Part shown: piece after piece, positions 36,744 through 53,149 of the stretch
Position numbering within the stretch: the stretch's first letter is position 1
How the letters are laid out: each line of letters opens with the position of its first letter
From: Azolla caroliniana
Lineage: Eukaryota > Polypodiophyta
Direction of reading: 5' to 3'
Length of the DNA: 64,000 nt
Assembly (NCBI GenBank): GCA_043228905.1
Contig: JBHGNT010000012.1
Location: forward strand, 3,906,001-3,970,000
Notes under the pieces: model-generated
Database searches by the model: none
Told to the model about the DNA's origin: nothing
Seen by the model: the letters and a program-made list of their open reading frames with translations, nothing else
Translations under genes and position numbers: made by a program

Positions 36744-36763
36744 ACCACCTAAGGTTCTTGACC

Positions 36764-39364
36764 ATGCCAGCTGCCCAGGTCCTGCCCTGCTCCCACATTC
36801 AGCACCATGTCAGAGGAAGTGTAAGTACAATCAAGCTCCTTCAACACACTAAAACCATTATAACCAAGAGATCAAGGAGCAATCCAGTGGTGAAGGCGGT
36901 TAGCGCAGACGGGGCCCACGTTCTCCCAACGCCCAACTACATTAACCGATCGTCTGCCAAAGAGAGAGTATATGATGTTGTCCTTAAGCAAGCTGCCCTC
37001 TTGTCAAAGAGAGCTACTACAACAGAAACTAACAGTGATAGCAGCTCTATTGGTATCTTGGGAAGAGAGGATGTTCTCGATGATCCCACTACCATAGCTA
37101 GCTCCATGGGTCCTCTCTCTGACATTTCGGCTCAAGTCCTGAATGATGCATATGCTCGATGTGGAGAGGTTTGCGCAGAGTATGCCAAAACTTTCAGCCT
37201 CGGTGGGTAAACATTCTTCTTTTAAGTTCTAACTCTAATTCCCCTAAAACTTCTAGAATCCTAAATTCTTAACCCTTAAACCCTAATCCATAGTACTGAA
37301 CCCTAAACCCTTTAAATGTAAAATTGGGCCCTGAATATTTCTGGAAATGTGAAATTGTCTCCTTCATTTATGATATACATGTGATTGTTGATATGTGTTT
37401 TTTATGTGAATAGGTACAATGTTGATGACACCCGAGCGACAACGCGCAATCTGGGCTATCTATGGTAAAAACCCTATGGCTTGCCTTGCTGCATTCTTTA
37501 TGATGTATGTTTCATTTTGGTGAATGCATAATATATGAATAAGGATTTTAAACGTAAAGAGTATAGGATTTATGGATTCAGATTTAGGTTTAAAATATTG
37601 TAAGGATTTACAACATTTGAACATATACTTCTTTTATGTAGATAATTCCAGACACTCAAAATAGATTGGTCATTGTGGATGATATTTATTTTCTCCTTGT
37701 TCTGTATAGAATTTAAGGTACTAGGACATTTTGATGTACATGTGCCTTTTGTATATGCAATTGCTCACCCAAGGGAAATTTGTCTTTCTGAATTTAGGGC
37801 ATTTCATTTTGATATGTGGCAATCTTAGGAAGTTGGGGTTGTGTGATTTTGGTTGATTTTGGTTTTGTGTCTATGAATGTTTAGTGTGGTGTAGGAGAAC
37901 TGATGAGCTTGTGGATGGTCCAAATGCATCCCACATAACTCCAGCTGCACTTGATCGGTGGGAGAAGAGATTGGAGGATGTTTTCGAGGGTAAACCATAT
38001 GATATGCTTGATGCAGCCCTTGCTGATGTAGTCAGAAAGTTCCCCATTGATATCCAGGTTAATTTCTTACATGCATTAACTGACCTAATGGACCTAACTA
38101 TGGTCCTTCATGAATTTATCTAATGTAGCTGATGGATTGACTAAATGATTTCATAAGTCCACATATGCTTGTAACAAGTTTAACATATCTCGTAGTGCAT
38201 TGATGCATTGAGGTTAAAAAATAATAATTAAATCAATATCGTTTTTGGGGAACTGTGCAGCCATTCCGTGACATGATTGATGGCATGCGACTAGATCTTG
38301 TAAAAGCACGATACGAGACGTTCGATGAGCTCTACCTTTATTGCTACTATGTTGCTGGGACTGTAGGATTGATGAGTGTGCCAGTGATGGGTATAGCACC
38401 AGAGTCAAAAGCAAGTGTAGAAAGTGTCTACAATTCGGGCCTCATGTTAGGAATCGCAAACCAGCTTACAAACATTTTAAGAGATGTTGGAGAAGAGTAT
38501 GTTCTCACTCACGAATTACTCTCTTGAGATGTTTGAGAAAAGTATGCTCACTCACTCAAGATGTTTGAGAAGAGTATGCGCACTCATTCACTCGTTTGAG
38601 GTTTTGGTCAATTGTATGATCAGTCAGTTTGGTGAAGAGAAGTCCACCTTGAAGATATAAGACTTATTTCTTTTTTGTTCTTGGATAGTGCTCGGCGTGG
38701 AAGGATCTATCTCCCAAAGGATGAACTAGCACAATTTGGAATTGGTGAGGAAGATATTTTTGCTGGCAAAGTCACAGATAAATGGAGGGCCTTCATGAAA
38801 AATCAAATCGAGAGGGCGCGCATGTTTTTCAACGAAGCTGAGAAAGGTGTAATTGAGCTCGATAAAGACAGTAGATGGCCGGTATGTCTTGTGTTTATAA
38901 ATCATTTTATTTATGTCAAAACAAGTTTAGGGTTTAGCATTTGGTCCTTCGGTGTTTATTTGGGGGGTTTAAATAAAAAATAAAAAATAAAACTCTTGAA
39001 ATCAATTCATGTTCTGTTCCTCTTGGAATAATCACATTGTTAGACAAAATCTTGGATTCAACCTGGTTTCAGGTTTTTGTTTAAGGTTCAATGTTTATGT
39101 TGAAAAGTTTCTTGAAATCAATTCTGTAAGTGTGAGGAAAAACAAGACATGCTTCGTTTAATTCAGGTATGGGCTTCATTGATTTTGTATCGGCAAATCT
39201 TGGATTCGATTGAGGCCAATGATTATAATAACTTCACGATGCGTGCATATGTGGGGAAGTGGAAAAAGCTCCTCTCACTACCAGTTGCTTATGGAAGAGC
39301 CTTAATATCTCCATCAATGGCTTCAATCAATGTAAGCAAAAAAAAGCTGAACCCCTTGATGTAG
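36764..39364 (+). CDS. PSY: Phytoene synthase, plastid
   Basis: First committed enzyme of carotenoid synthesis: condenses two geranylgeranyl diphosphates to 15-cis-phytoene in plastids. Exons 36764-37202, 37414-37464, 37885-38057, 38261-38496, 38689-38881 and 39167-39364 join in frame to 429 aa, normal for PSY, with the six-exon structure usual for plant PSYs. Seen: a basic, Ser/Thr-containing N-terminus fitting a transit peptide; YAKTFSLG; first Asp-rich motif DELVD (about 170-174); [18 protein letters not shown]; second Asp-rich motif DVGED (about 296-300, split by intron 4); [26 protein letters not shown] chose the ATG at 36764 because the frame upstream runs into the GAA tract and has no family resemblance. 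The C-terminus after LISPSMASI is family-variable; a GTAAGC donor-like site inside it leaves an alternative 3' exon possible. Confidence 0.96.
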
Positions 39365-39488
39365 ATAAAAGAAAATTTCATTTATTATGATTCTCCATAG
39401 AAGCACCACGATTAAAGGGCTGAGTGTTGGGACTTGCACTTAGTAAGCCTATAAAGAGTGGCTGAGATTCATATAAATTATATACAGG

Positions 39489-39685
39489 CAATGTGGAAAA
39501 AAGATAAACATCTTTCACATTCAACTTGTTCTAGTATTATGCCTATGGATAATCAAAACATTGCCTCACAAATGAGGACTATTTGTGAAAGTTTGGATCT
39601 TCCGAACACGCCTTTTCCTTGCTTCGAGGCTTTCGAAGCTTTGCAATCTGATATCATTGTATGTCATCCAACATCCTGTATATAA
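39489..39685 (+). other. Possible alternative PSY 3' exon or 3' UTR
   Basis: A frame opens directly after an acceptor-like TTATATACAG (ending 39488) and stays open to a stop at 39683-39685. It would join in phase to the GTAAGC site in the last PSY exon. The encoded residues (AMWKKDKHL, then SSIMPMDNQNIASQM) do not resemble known PSY C-termini, so untranslated 3' UTR is more likely. Confidence 0.3.
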
Positions 39686-39699
39686 GAAGATCGCCTTCA

Positions 39700-42650
39700 T
39701 CCAATATCTTTTTTTCCTTCTTATATTTTTTGTGTAACACTTCGCATACATGATGTAAAATGCCTAGAAAAACCCAAAACAATTGAAAACGTTTCTAAAC
39801 TTGAATATTCATGATTATTTCAAACTGAGTCTTGCTTAGTATGATGAAGTCATCATTGAGAAGTAGAGAGATGTAGGATAAAGTTAATGTTTCAATTTTA
39901 CTGAACAGAATGTTGATAAAATCAGTTGAAATACGATTTGACAAACAATATCAAATCTAAAGGCATACTCAGTGACCTTAAAAATGGTTGATGAAAATAT
40001 TTGATACATTGGTAATCCAAGTCATGCTACACGGATGGAGGTTTGGGATGAGGTATACCCCCTTTCTAGATGGAAGTACATCAACAAGGTACAAAAGGTT
40101 TCCTATGATGCCACCTTGCTGTCCAAACACCCACATCTTACATGCTCCATGCTGCTCCTTGGAACTGAGGTGAGAGCATTTGAACTAGGGAGCTTGATGA
40201 GAGTCCATGTGTATGGCGAAAGTAGAGGACATTGATCTGCATTGTCCACCAACCCAAGCTTGGCATGCTAATAACAAACTATAAGAAACAAATAAAGGCA
40301 AAATTGTCTCCTGTAGTAGGAATATCCCTCAAACAGCTAGGTTTGAATGGGTTTGGCGATTCGGTTCGGTTCTGTTTAAACAGTTTGGTTTGAGACTCCC
40401 AAACCGAATCTAATCGTTTCCAATTTATAGAATGTACCCAACCACATCTTCACCCCCATGTTATTTAATGCAAGTAGGGTAATCAGCATCCACATTTGTG
40501 GTCATGGGCTTGAAATTGAGAAAGACATCTAAAGAGTACTCGGTGGAGCAAAACAAATCTGCATGCTGACATAGTCAAGAGATTTAGGCCGAGATGCATC
40601 TCATGCTGTGATGTGAAGCACCATTTGATAATGCTTCCTGCCATCAATTACTGAATGCACCAACCTACACAACTTGTCCATGTCGGTTACACTGACTTGC
40701 CTCTCGTGCATATGCATCTCTCTACTAAAGCATGCCGGTCACAAAGAAAACTCTCTTGTATTGCTCTTTTGGGCCTTGTAAATCATATTTCTAGCATCAT
40801 CATCATCATCTCTCTATAGTGCAAATACCAAAAGTAGGTCCAAATTTGCGTAATGTAGTATCCAGAAAATTTCATGCCGAGACATATGTGCCTTAATAAC
40901 TCTCATAATATCATATGATGTCATTGCTTTTACGTTATTGATCATCCAAAATGACATTGATTAGAATTTCATGTAGTCTGATTCCGTCCTTCCAGCGTTT
41001 TTGTCATGTTTGTTTAATCAGCCTTATTTGTTGTTTCATTCCCACAAAAACCCTTTTGGTCTGCATTATGACTTGCAATAGAATCTTTGGATTGATACTG
41101 AACTTACTTCAACAATATAGATCAATGAACTAATAAGTAATAGATCAAATATCGTCATCTTCATGGAAATGTTGGTAATAATTCTTTCAATACACCAACA
41201 TCTCCTATGTGCTTCTCCAATGTACATACAAGGGTGCCATGATCTATGGAAGGCTAAATAATATGTTCATTCATCATTCCGTTTCTGTCTTCAAAGTATA
41301 TTGGATCATCAAATCTCATCATCTTCATGGAAATATTGGTAAGAATTCTTTCAATACACCAGCATTTCCTATATGCTTCTCCAATGTACATACAACGTTA
41401 TCATGATCTATGGAAGGGTAAATAATATGTTCCATTCATCGTCCCATTTCTGTCTTCAAAGTATATTGGATCTTTAAACATCTCCAAATGCATTGCTAAA
41501 TGGGTCGTTGGATATATTCATTCATCTTTTCCAATGATGTGTTGATGATGATCTTAATATCCAAAGCTATCTCCAACATGTTCCTTACCTTATTGACAAT
41601 TAATGGTACATCAATTTTCTACTTCTTGTGCTGCCAAAAGATTTGAAAACAATGAATTGTGGATGCCTTGTTTTTCAAATATGATCCTATACACGAAATA
41701 CTTACAGTGGTTTGCTTTCATTCAGTCACAGCATGCACATGTTTTTTGGGGATATAAATAAGGCTAATGTTAGTTTATGCATAGACATGATTCCTGCTAC
41801 ACCATGCACCTAGCATGATTATGTCTTTGGTGTTGCCTTTGTTTTTGGCAAGGGCACTTAAAGCAATGAATGGGTTTTCTATGCATCAAATAGAAACAAA
41901 AAGTGTATTTCAGAGTCCATGATATATTACATATCAATAATGATACACATGAATTTGGTGTACTTCAAGCAATACATTCAAATGTTGATGAGTCTTTAAA
42001 CTACTTATCATGAAGACAACATGCAAGGAAATCATATAGGAGGAAATAGATTACAAATTAATATAAGTTAGAACTCTCAAAACACAAGGAACACTAAGAA
42101 GAAGTTTGCATTGCATTACATACTCCATACAGTCAAAGATGAGCCAATATACATGAGAAATTGCATGTATGCTTTCTTCATGCCTATAGGGCACATGGAT
42201 TAAATGGAAAGCTTAGGTATGCTAATGGAGTAAGTGTGAATTGTGAAATTTTGAAGACCATTAAACTATTGATGTCCATTACCTCATAAATATCTACATG
42301 AATCTTAGGCCTCATGGTTTACTAGAAATAAGCATGTGTCTTAATTTGAATGCTCATCTTTATTGATTGAACTACAATACTTGAGCCTCAGTAGAATCTA
42401 GTGAATATTGATTTACATTTTTCACCATGTCAATTAAGCTTTTGTTATTCATTAACACAAGTGAGGGTCAAATTGAGTCCCAATTACCTTAGAAAAGGAT
42501 GTGCCACCTATCATCTTATAAATAGACAAATGAACAGTACGTAATAATAAAACGATTGAGTTTCTACCGCATTGGAAGCTCACTTGCAAGTCCAAGCAAC
42601 CTTTTTAGACACTACATCTAGGGGAAGTCATCTAAAATTGTGAGATAACT
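39700..42650. other. Gene-poor spacer with tandem duplication
   Basis: No gene recognised. Around 40330-40430 there is a CGGTTCGGTT/AACCGAAT-rich patch similar in style to that at 20.3-20.6 kb. A tandem duplication with period 164 bp spans about 41146-41474 (both copies contain ATCTTCATGGAAAT, TTCTTTCAATACACCA and GTATATTGGATC). Confidence 0.6.
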
Positions 42651-42800
42651 TGGAGACTAAATAAGATAATGATAAAGGGGAGAAGTTAAGACCTACCAGG
42701 ATACATTTAAGCAATGGAAAATTAAAGAAGGCATTCTTCACATCTGTTTGATAGAGAAGCCAAACCTTTGTCTATTTTAACTATGATATGTTGCATAGTT
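42650..42800 (-). mobile_element. Trace of copia RT
   Basis: On the - strand near 42720-42760 the reading LLYQTDVKNAFF resembles the copia RT motif QMDVKNAFLHG. Nothing else of the element is clear on either side. Confidence 0.4.
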
Positions 42801-45060
42801 TGTATCTTGGGAACATGTCAATGACATTTTTGACATGTAGCATAATCACACGAAGTATGGATAATTTGCAACATTTGAATATGAGGAAGTATAAAATAAT
42901 ATTTTTAAATAGTTACCTCGAATATCAAAAGCAAATGAAAAGAAAACAAGAAAGAAATCATAGTATAGATTTTTTAAAATAAAAAGAGCAATGGAATCTT
43001 GCCTATTTCTAGCATTGGAAAACAATGATATGTCACTTCAACTTCACTTTGTGTAGGCCAAACTTTTTTTTTGAGTATGTGATGAAAACGCACCAATGTC
43101 CTATTAGGGCCAACATGACCAATAGGATCCACATATATATAGAGACATTCCTCACAAAAATGTTCTTCTATTGGATCTACCCGAACTTGTTGGAAGTAAT
43201 GACATAGACCTTTCATTCTATATCAAGGTTCAAGGTTTTACACTCTTTTTATCAAATATGGCTTGAAATAATCCTACTACAAGGAATCAAAACAAAAAAG
43301 CTTTCAAGTCATATGAAAGATTGGCAAAATAAGCATTGGGGTATTTATAGCATTTGGGTTAGTGTCACAAGGAGAGTAAGCATATCCATAAATATTAGTA
43401 TAGCCCAACTAGAGATCGACTTGATAGGTGTGTCGTTCGATATTGAAAAGGGCAAACAAAGTAATTATATGCCTAATGAAATGAAGTATGTAGATCCAAT
43501 GAATGACCCACTACAACTATAGGTGTGATTTTCAAAATTGAATACGAATGAATACGCTCATGCATTAGGAACCATCAATCTTATATGACACACTTTTTTC
43601 GTGTGTTCTAGGCAATATGTTTCACTATGTTATTTTACTCAAGTCGCTCCAAGCATGTCCATAACAATCTTCCTCATGCATTAGGAACCATCAATCTTAT
43701 ATCACACAAAGTTTCATGTGTGTTCAAACCCTTCGTGGTAGACATTATGTTTCACTATGTTGCTTTACTCAAGTGACCGCAAGCATGTCCATAGCAATCT
43801 TGCTCTTCGTCTCTAATGTCATCAAGGTTGATGTAAACTAACGAAAATATACTAATATGTAAAAGAAAATAATGACATGCTTGCTTGTCTTCGAAATAAC
43901 CTATATATCTGCGATGACAATTGAGGCTACTAATCACATCAAAATTAAGATTGAGCACAATCAAGAAAAATAATAAACAACCCAAGTACTTCGAGCATAT
44001 GCTTAATCAACATAACAAACAATTATGATAATTATATATTAGCTTAATTATCCCAATCATCTCAATAACTTTAGCCCTTTGTTGAGGCTGCTAATTAACC
44101 ACATTAAGCTTAAAATTGGAACCAAAATGTTGAATCTTCTCAATTATGGATTGCCAATTTTTTATTAGAAACATAATTGGAAATTTAAGCTTCTAATGTG
44201 AAAAATTAAGGCAAGCTCACGTGCTCCTTAGGGATAAATTCGTGACTACAAATTGTAAGTAGAAAATTCATTTATACTTATCATAATTTAATAGTCATAA
44301 CCTCACAATTATTGACAAATACCCTAGTAATTTGCCTTTCCATATGGTAAATTCTAAGTACTATTGCATTTTTGGAGAGAGACCACTTTTAACAAAAAAC
44401 ATTTGAGCCAATAAGATTTCTGTTGTTTCTAAAACATGAAAACAGCATTTCATTACCCATTAAAATTTTTAAAAACGATTCTTATTGAGGGGTAGAGAGA
44501 GGAGTTGCAATAACATCTAACTGTGATAGCAAAGTTTTTTGAATGGAATGGCATTATTATTCGGGTTCGTCTTGCTCCCACTCAATTTACCTTCATTTTT
44601 GCATCCTTAATTTACCACCTTATATAGTTTGATAATTTTATGTGCACTACATAATACTCATCCTTTGAGGAATGTCCAATCCAAGGACATTTCATTTAGT
44701 GCATGAAGCTACCATATTTTGCGCTTCCAAAGTTTCTCTCAAGGAGCTTACATGTCTATGGAAACAATCAATCATCCAGTGGAAGTTTCTCTCAAGGTGC
44801 TTTCAAAATTTGTGGATTTCGTTTAGTATTATATTACTTTCTCACAATTTATTCATACTCTCATATGATAGAATAATGACCTTTATACTTTAAATCTTCA
44901 TAGAACAGCCAGAAATACAAATGATATAACATGATGACCCTAGAGGGTTCACATTTTAAAACACAGGTCCCCCCCCCCCCCCTACCTAGATCTTCAGGAA
45001 ACTAATGGAGATATACAACCCGAATAGATCGAAACCTTAGTTGAGGTCAAGATATTAAAT
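42801..45060. other. Gene-poor spacer with tandem duplication and C-run
   Basis: A tandem duplication spans about 43557-43801 (period 116 bp; both copies contain GCATTAGGAACCATCAATCT and CAAGCATGTCCATA). A run of about 14 C residues lies near 44967-44980. No gene or RNA recognised. Confidence 0.55.
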
Positions 45061-45073
45061 GGCACACAATCTT

Positions 45074-49862
<4,789 letters not shown>

Positions 49863-49879
49863 TTTGGATATGATAAAAG

Positions 49880-50110
49880 GGCAATTTCTTGGGGGGGGGG
49901 GGGAGGAAGAAGAGGAGACTTCTTCTTTTTTTAGGGTTTTCAGAGATGGGGGGGGGGGGGGGGGGGGTTCTGAGAGAGAAAGACAGAACAGAACAGAACA
50001 GAACAGAGAATCGCAGACACAGAGAGAGAGAGAGAGAGAGAGAGTGAGTGAGTAACAGGGGAAGAAGAGATAGACAGAGAAAGATAGAGAGAGAGAGAAA
50101 GAGAGAGAGT
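49880..50110 (-). promoter_or_regulatory. CDPK leader: poly-G and GA-rich simple sequence
   Basis: Two G runs (about 49889-49904 and 49947-49968), AGAACA pentamer/hexamer repeats (about 49984-50006) and (GA)n tracts directly upstream of the CDPK start. On the coding strand these are C- and CT-rich tracts, typical of plant 5' leaders and core promoters. Confidence 0.6.
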
Positions 50111-50229
50111 GGGCTGCTTATCTTGACCAGGTTTTTGTTGACTGAGTTTGACAATGACTTCTTGTGTGGAGCCGCCTCCCCCTTCTCAGAAGTTGGAAAA
50201 AGTCAAGGGCCTTATCCACACGGACACAC

Positions 50230-50585
50230 ACGATTGACCCGAGCCATCCCACCGGACACACGGGGGTCAATAGGTCAATTGGGCCCATAACGGGGTCGGT
50301 CGGGTCAATAGGTCAACAATAATTGGGTCATATATGTCAATAAACTGGATCAATGCGTCGATACCTAGGTTCAATCGGTCAATTAATGACCTCTCGACCC
50401 TGTGTGTCAACAATAATTGGGTCATATATGTCAATAAACTGGATCAATGTGTCGATACCTAGGTTCAATCGGTCAATTAATGACCTCCGGACCGGACCCT
50501 GTGTGTTCCTTGTCCGTGCAATGTCGACGAATCCAATCAAGTCTCGTGGGGGCAACTTTACTAACTTCACTCGTGTTGACCACCC
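50230..50585 (-). promoter_or_regulatory. W-box (TTGACC) cluster upstream of CDPK
   Basis: GGTCAA (TTGACC on the CDPK coding strand) occurs near 50265, 50273, 50303, 50311, 50377 and 50471; TTGACC on the + strand lies near 50234 and 50575. WRKY factors bind TTGACC/T. Two of the sites are copies made by a 94-bp tandem duplication. Confidence 0.5.
50312..50499. repeat. 94-bp tandem duplication
   Basis: 50312-50405 and 50406-50499 are nearly identical (both start GTCAACAATAATTGGGTCAT and include CCTAGGTTCAATCGGTCAAT). Confidence 0.93.
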
Positions 50586-50599
50586 CACGTCTGCTCCAC

Positions 50600-51755
50600 C
50601 ACCACCACCACCACTTTACCAAGTTCGTTTTTGTCCCTTTCACACTTTATGCTTGAGTCCACATGATCCATCGAGATCTCCTCTCCACACTTTTCTATTT
50701 TGGGGGGGTTGGGGGGCACTTTTCTGTCTCTCACCCGACAAGCCGCACCCCAACTTTCTCTAGGCTTGACCCATTTCCGAGCAGCTCTGCTACCTTGGGT
50801 CACATTCTTTCGTTCAAGTTATTAGGAGTGCTTAACCTTCTGAGTCCACTTACCTATAATTTTATTTTATTTTATTTTATCCATCCATTTTCACTAGAGC
50901 ACTTTGTATAGATATTTCATTCCAAGGATATAGTCTAATCCAAGTAAATGGTTTGGTCTAGGTAGACATTGTCATACTTCTTGTTGATAACCTTGTCCTT
51001 TTGCTCTAGACATCGTAAATAACCTCTTGCTTCGATTCATTCCTTTCACTTGAGAATATAATCTCGTGCCCTAGTTAAATGCCTGTAGGTGCTCTCTTGA
51101 GTCAATGCTCTTTCATTCTAGATAAATGTGTTTACTTGGGGCCATGTGGGTGCTTACCATAGACCTCTTACTATGGATAGGTGGGTGTTCATTTGCTTTT
51201 ATAAATTTTGATATTGGTCTCATCAAACCATGTTCCATGTCTTCTAGGCACTCTAGATTGTTTTTCATCATTTGTTTGCATTCTTTCATAACCTTTCTAG
51301 TGTCTAGAAGTCCCTTCTTGTGTCACAAGTGTAGTTGTGCCCAATTATTGAGTCACCTCTTTGTCGGTAGTTGAGCACTCTTTGTTATTTTTGCGTCCTA
51401 GGAAACTCCTCTATATCCACACTTGATGTTATCATTTTCTCATTGTGGTCCATATCTTATTGGTGGCCTTCGAAGTTTATTGTTTAAGACCAAGAACATT
51501 ACAATATCCACACTCTTGTTGACGAAAATAAGGGAAATTTTCTTGTCTTACTCTTTGGGTCCTTCAATCCCATTAGCAAAAATAAATTTTCTCTTGTTGA
51601 TGTTGGTGAAAGTACCACTTAATGGTGCACCCAAATCCTATAGAGAAAAGTATTCCCATCCTACAAGTTAGGTCCCATTGAAGACTTGGGCTCTACCATC
51701 AAAGCCATCAATATTGTTGAGTTTGCAATACCACTTTTGTGCGAACACTTCCCAT
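50600..51755. other. Spacer, no gene recognised
   Basis: Short open frames without family resemblance; an ATTTT pentamer repeat near 50860-50880. No domains or RNA genes seen. Confidence 0.4.
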
Positions 51756-51812
51756 TGTCGTGATTGAGAGCATGAGAGAGGGAGAAAATAGAAGAAAAGA
51801 AGATGATAGAAG

Positions 51813-51863
<51 letters not shown>

Positions 51864-52192
51864 ACTAGAAAGGGAAAGGAATTTATATTATAAGAGAACA
51901 AGGGTTACAAAGAGTAGGCTAAGGGGTTGAAGACTAGCATTGAATCGAATGAGTTCTGATGAATGAATAGACACCTATTTATAGGTCCTTATAGAGTAAA
52001 TCTAGAATATTTAAGATAATCATGAAATATTCTAGAATGTTCCAGAATACTCTAAATATCTTGTAATAACTACTGATAAATTATTATATTTATATATTAT
52101 ATGTGTTATCATAATGGTTAAAGGTTTAACACATAGAGCAAGAAGATGTGGGTTTGAATCCTTGTAAGCCAAAAAGTATGTTTTTATGACAC
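51756..52192 (-). repeat. Diverged chromovirus-type LTR
   Basis: Same order of parts as the LTRs at 13.7 and 19 kb: TGTCG start, purine-rich (AG)n tract (51815-51860), GGCTAAGGGGTTGAAGACTAG, TTTATAGGTCC, ATTCTAGAATGTTCCAGAAT, a tRNA-like block with GGTTTGAATCC, and a TATGACA end at 52192. PPT-like AAAGGAGCGGG (- strand) follows at about 52195-52205, so it is probably a 3' LTR with a scrap of internal sequence rather than a clean solo LTR. No target duplication seen. Confidence 0.65.
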
Positions 52193-52205
52193 CCGCTCCT
52201 TTGGT

Positions 52206-53149
52206 ATTGTAGTCAGATCTTGGTGTTCTTGCACGATTGCTCTTGAGTAATTTCTTATTTCATTTCATTGAAAGATTCATTGTAGTATATTACTTAAAAA
52301 TTGTACATGGAGAAAATAGAATGAGACATTTCATCTCACTTCTATCGTGATACAAAGGCTATTATAAGCATATGATCAAGAAGATGTTGCCATATATGAA
52401 ACAAGTAGAACAATAAAGATACGTTGTGCAACATAAAAGAAGGTATGGCATAATTCCACTTCAAACTAGAAGTTGTATCCAAAAATAAGTGAAGTCTGTG
52501 CGATCCATTCGTTGGGTTTATCAATGAGTAGTGTCCCCCTTCTTCCACGCAACACATCTCCAAGGTTATTGCGATCTTGATGCTCTCTCATCCATATATT
52601 GGATTAATTTGTTGATCCATGAATTCGATTTTCCCGAAACATAAATCCGCGATATTGCACTTCATTATGGTTCTTTTATGTTGTCCCATACTTCATTAAT
52701 TAGGAGTCAATCTTTGTGCTTTATCTTTTCATTCTCATTGAAGCAACTGCTCTCTTATTATGATTTAGTTTTCCTAATGAGCTTGAAGCATTTTTTACTT
52801 TTTGATGCTTCATGAGATCCTTTCCTCTTTTATTTGCTTTCCCTTTAAAGATCTTTCATCCCTTTAAGTTATCTTTGCTTCCACATAGCTTGATTCTTGA
52901 CGCCTCTTCCATATTTGACCATCATTCGGTCCTTTTGCAGTTTCTACTCATGAATTCTTACCCATGCCTTTTAAGAGTTTGAGTCTTCAATCAATCATAT
53001 GATACTCCAAGTTCAAAAAGCTCCGTTTTAGCTCGTTGGAGTGCATGTATGACTCAAGAAACCCAAATCATGTGATATCCAAGTCAAACTTTGAAAGAGT
53101 AGGATTCCATCACCAATAGGTTAACCTAAGGGCAACAATGACCCATTAT
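52206..53149. other. Unassigned sequence
   Basis: May include decayed chromovirus interior next to the LTR. No motif recognised. Confidence 0.3.

Noticed and set aside
36536-36763. Upstream in-frame extension of PSY through the GAA tract
   Set aside because: It encodes a lysine run and residues with no PSY or transit-peptide resemblance; the ATG at 36764 fits the family length.
43313-43522. 69-codon open frame (+)
   Set aside because: No family resemblance, AT-rich surroundings and no splice or codon evidence.
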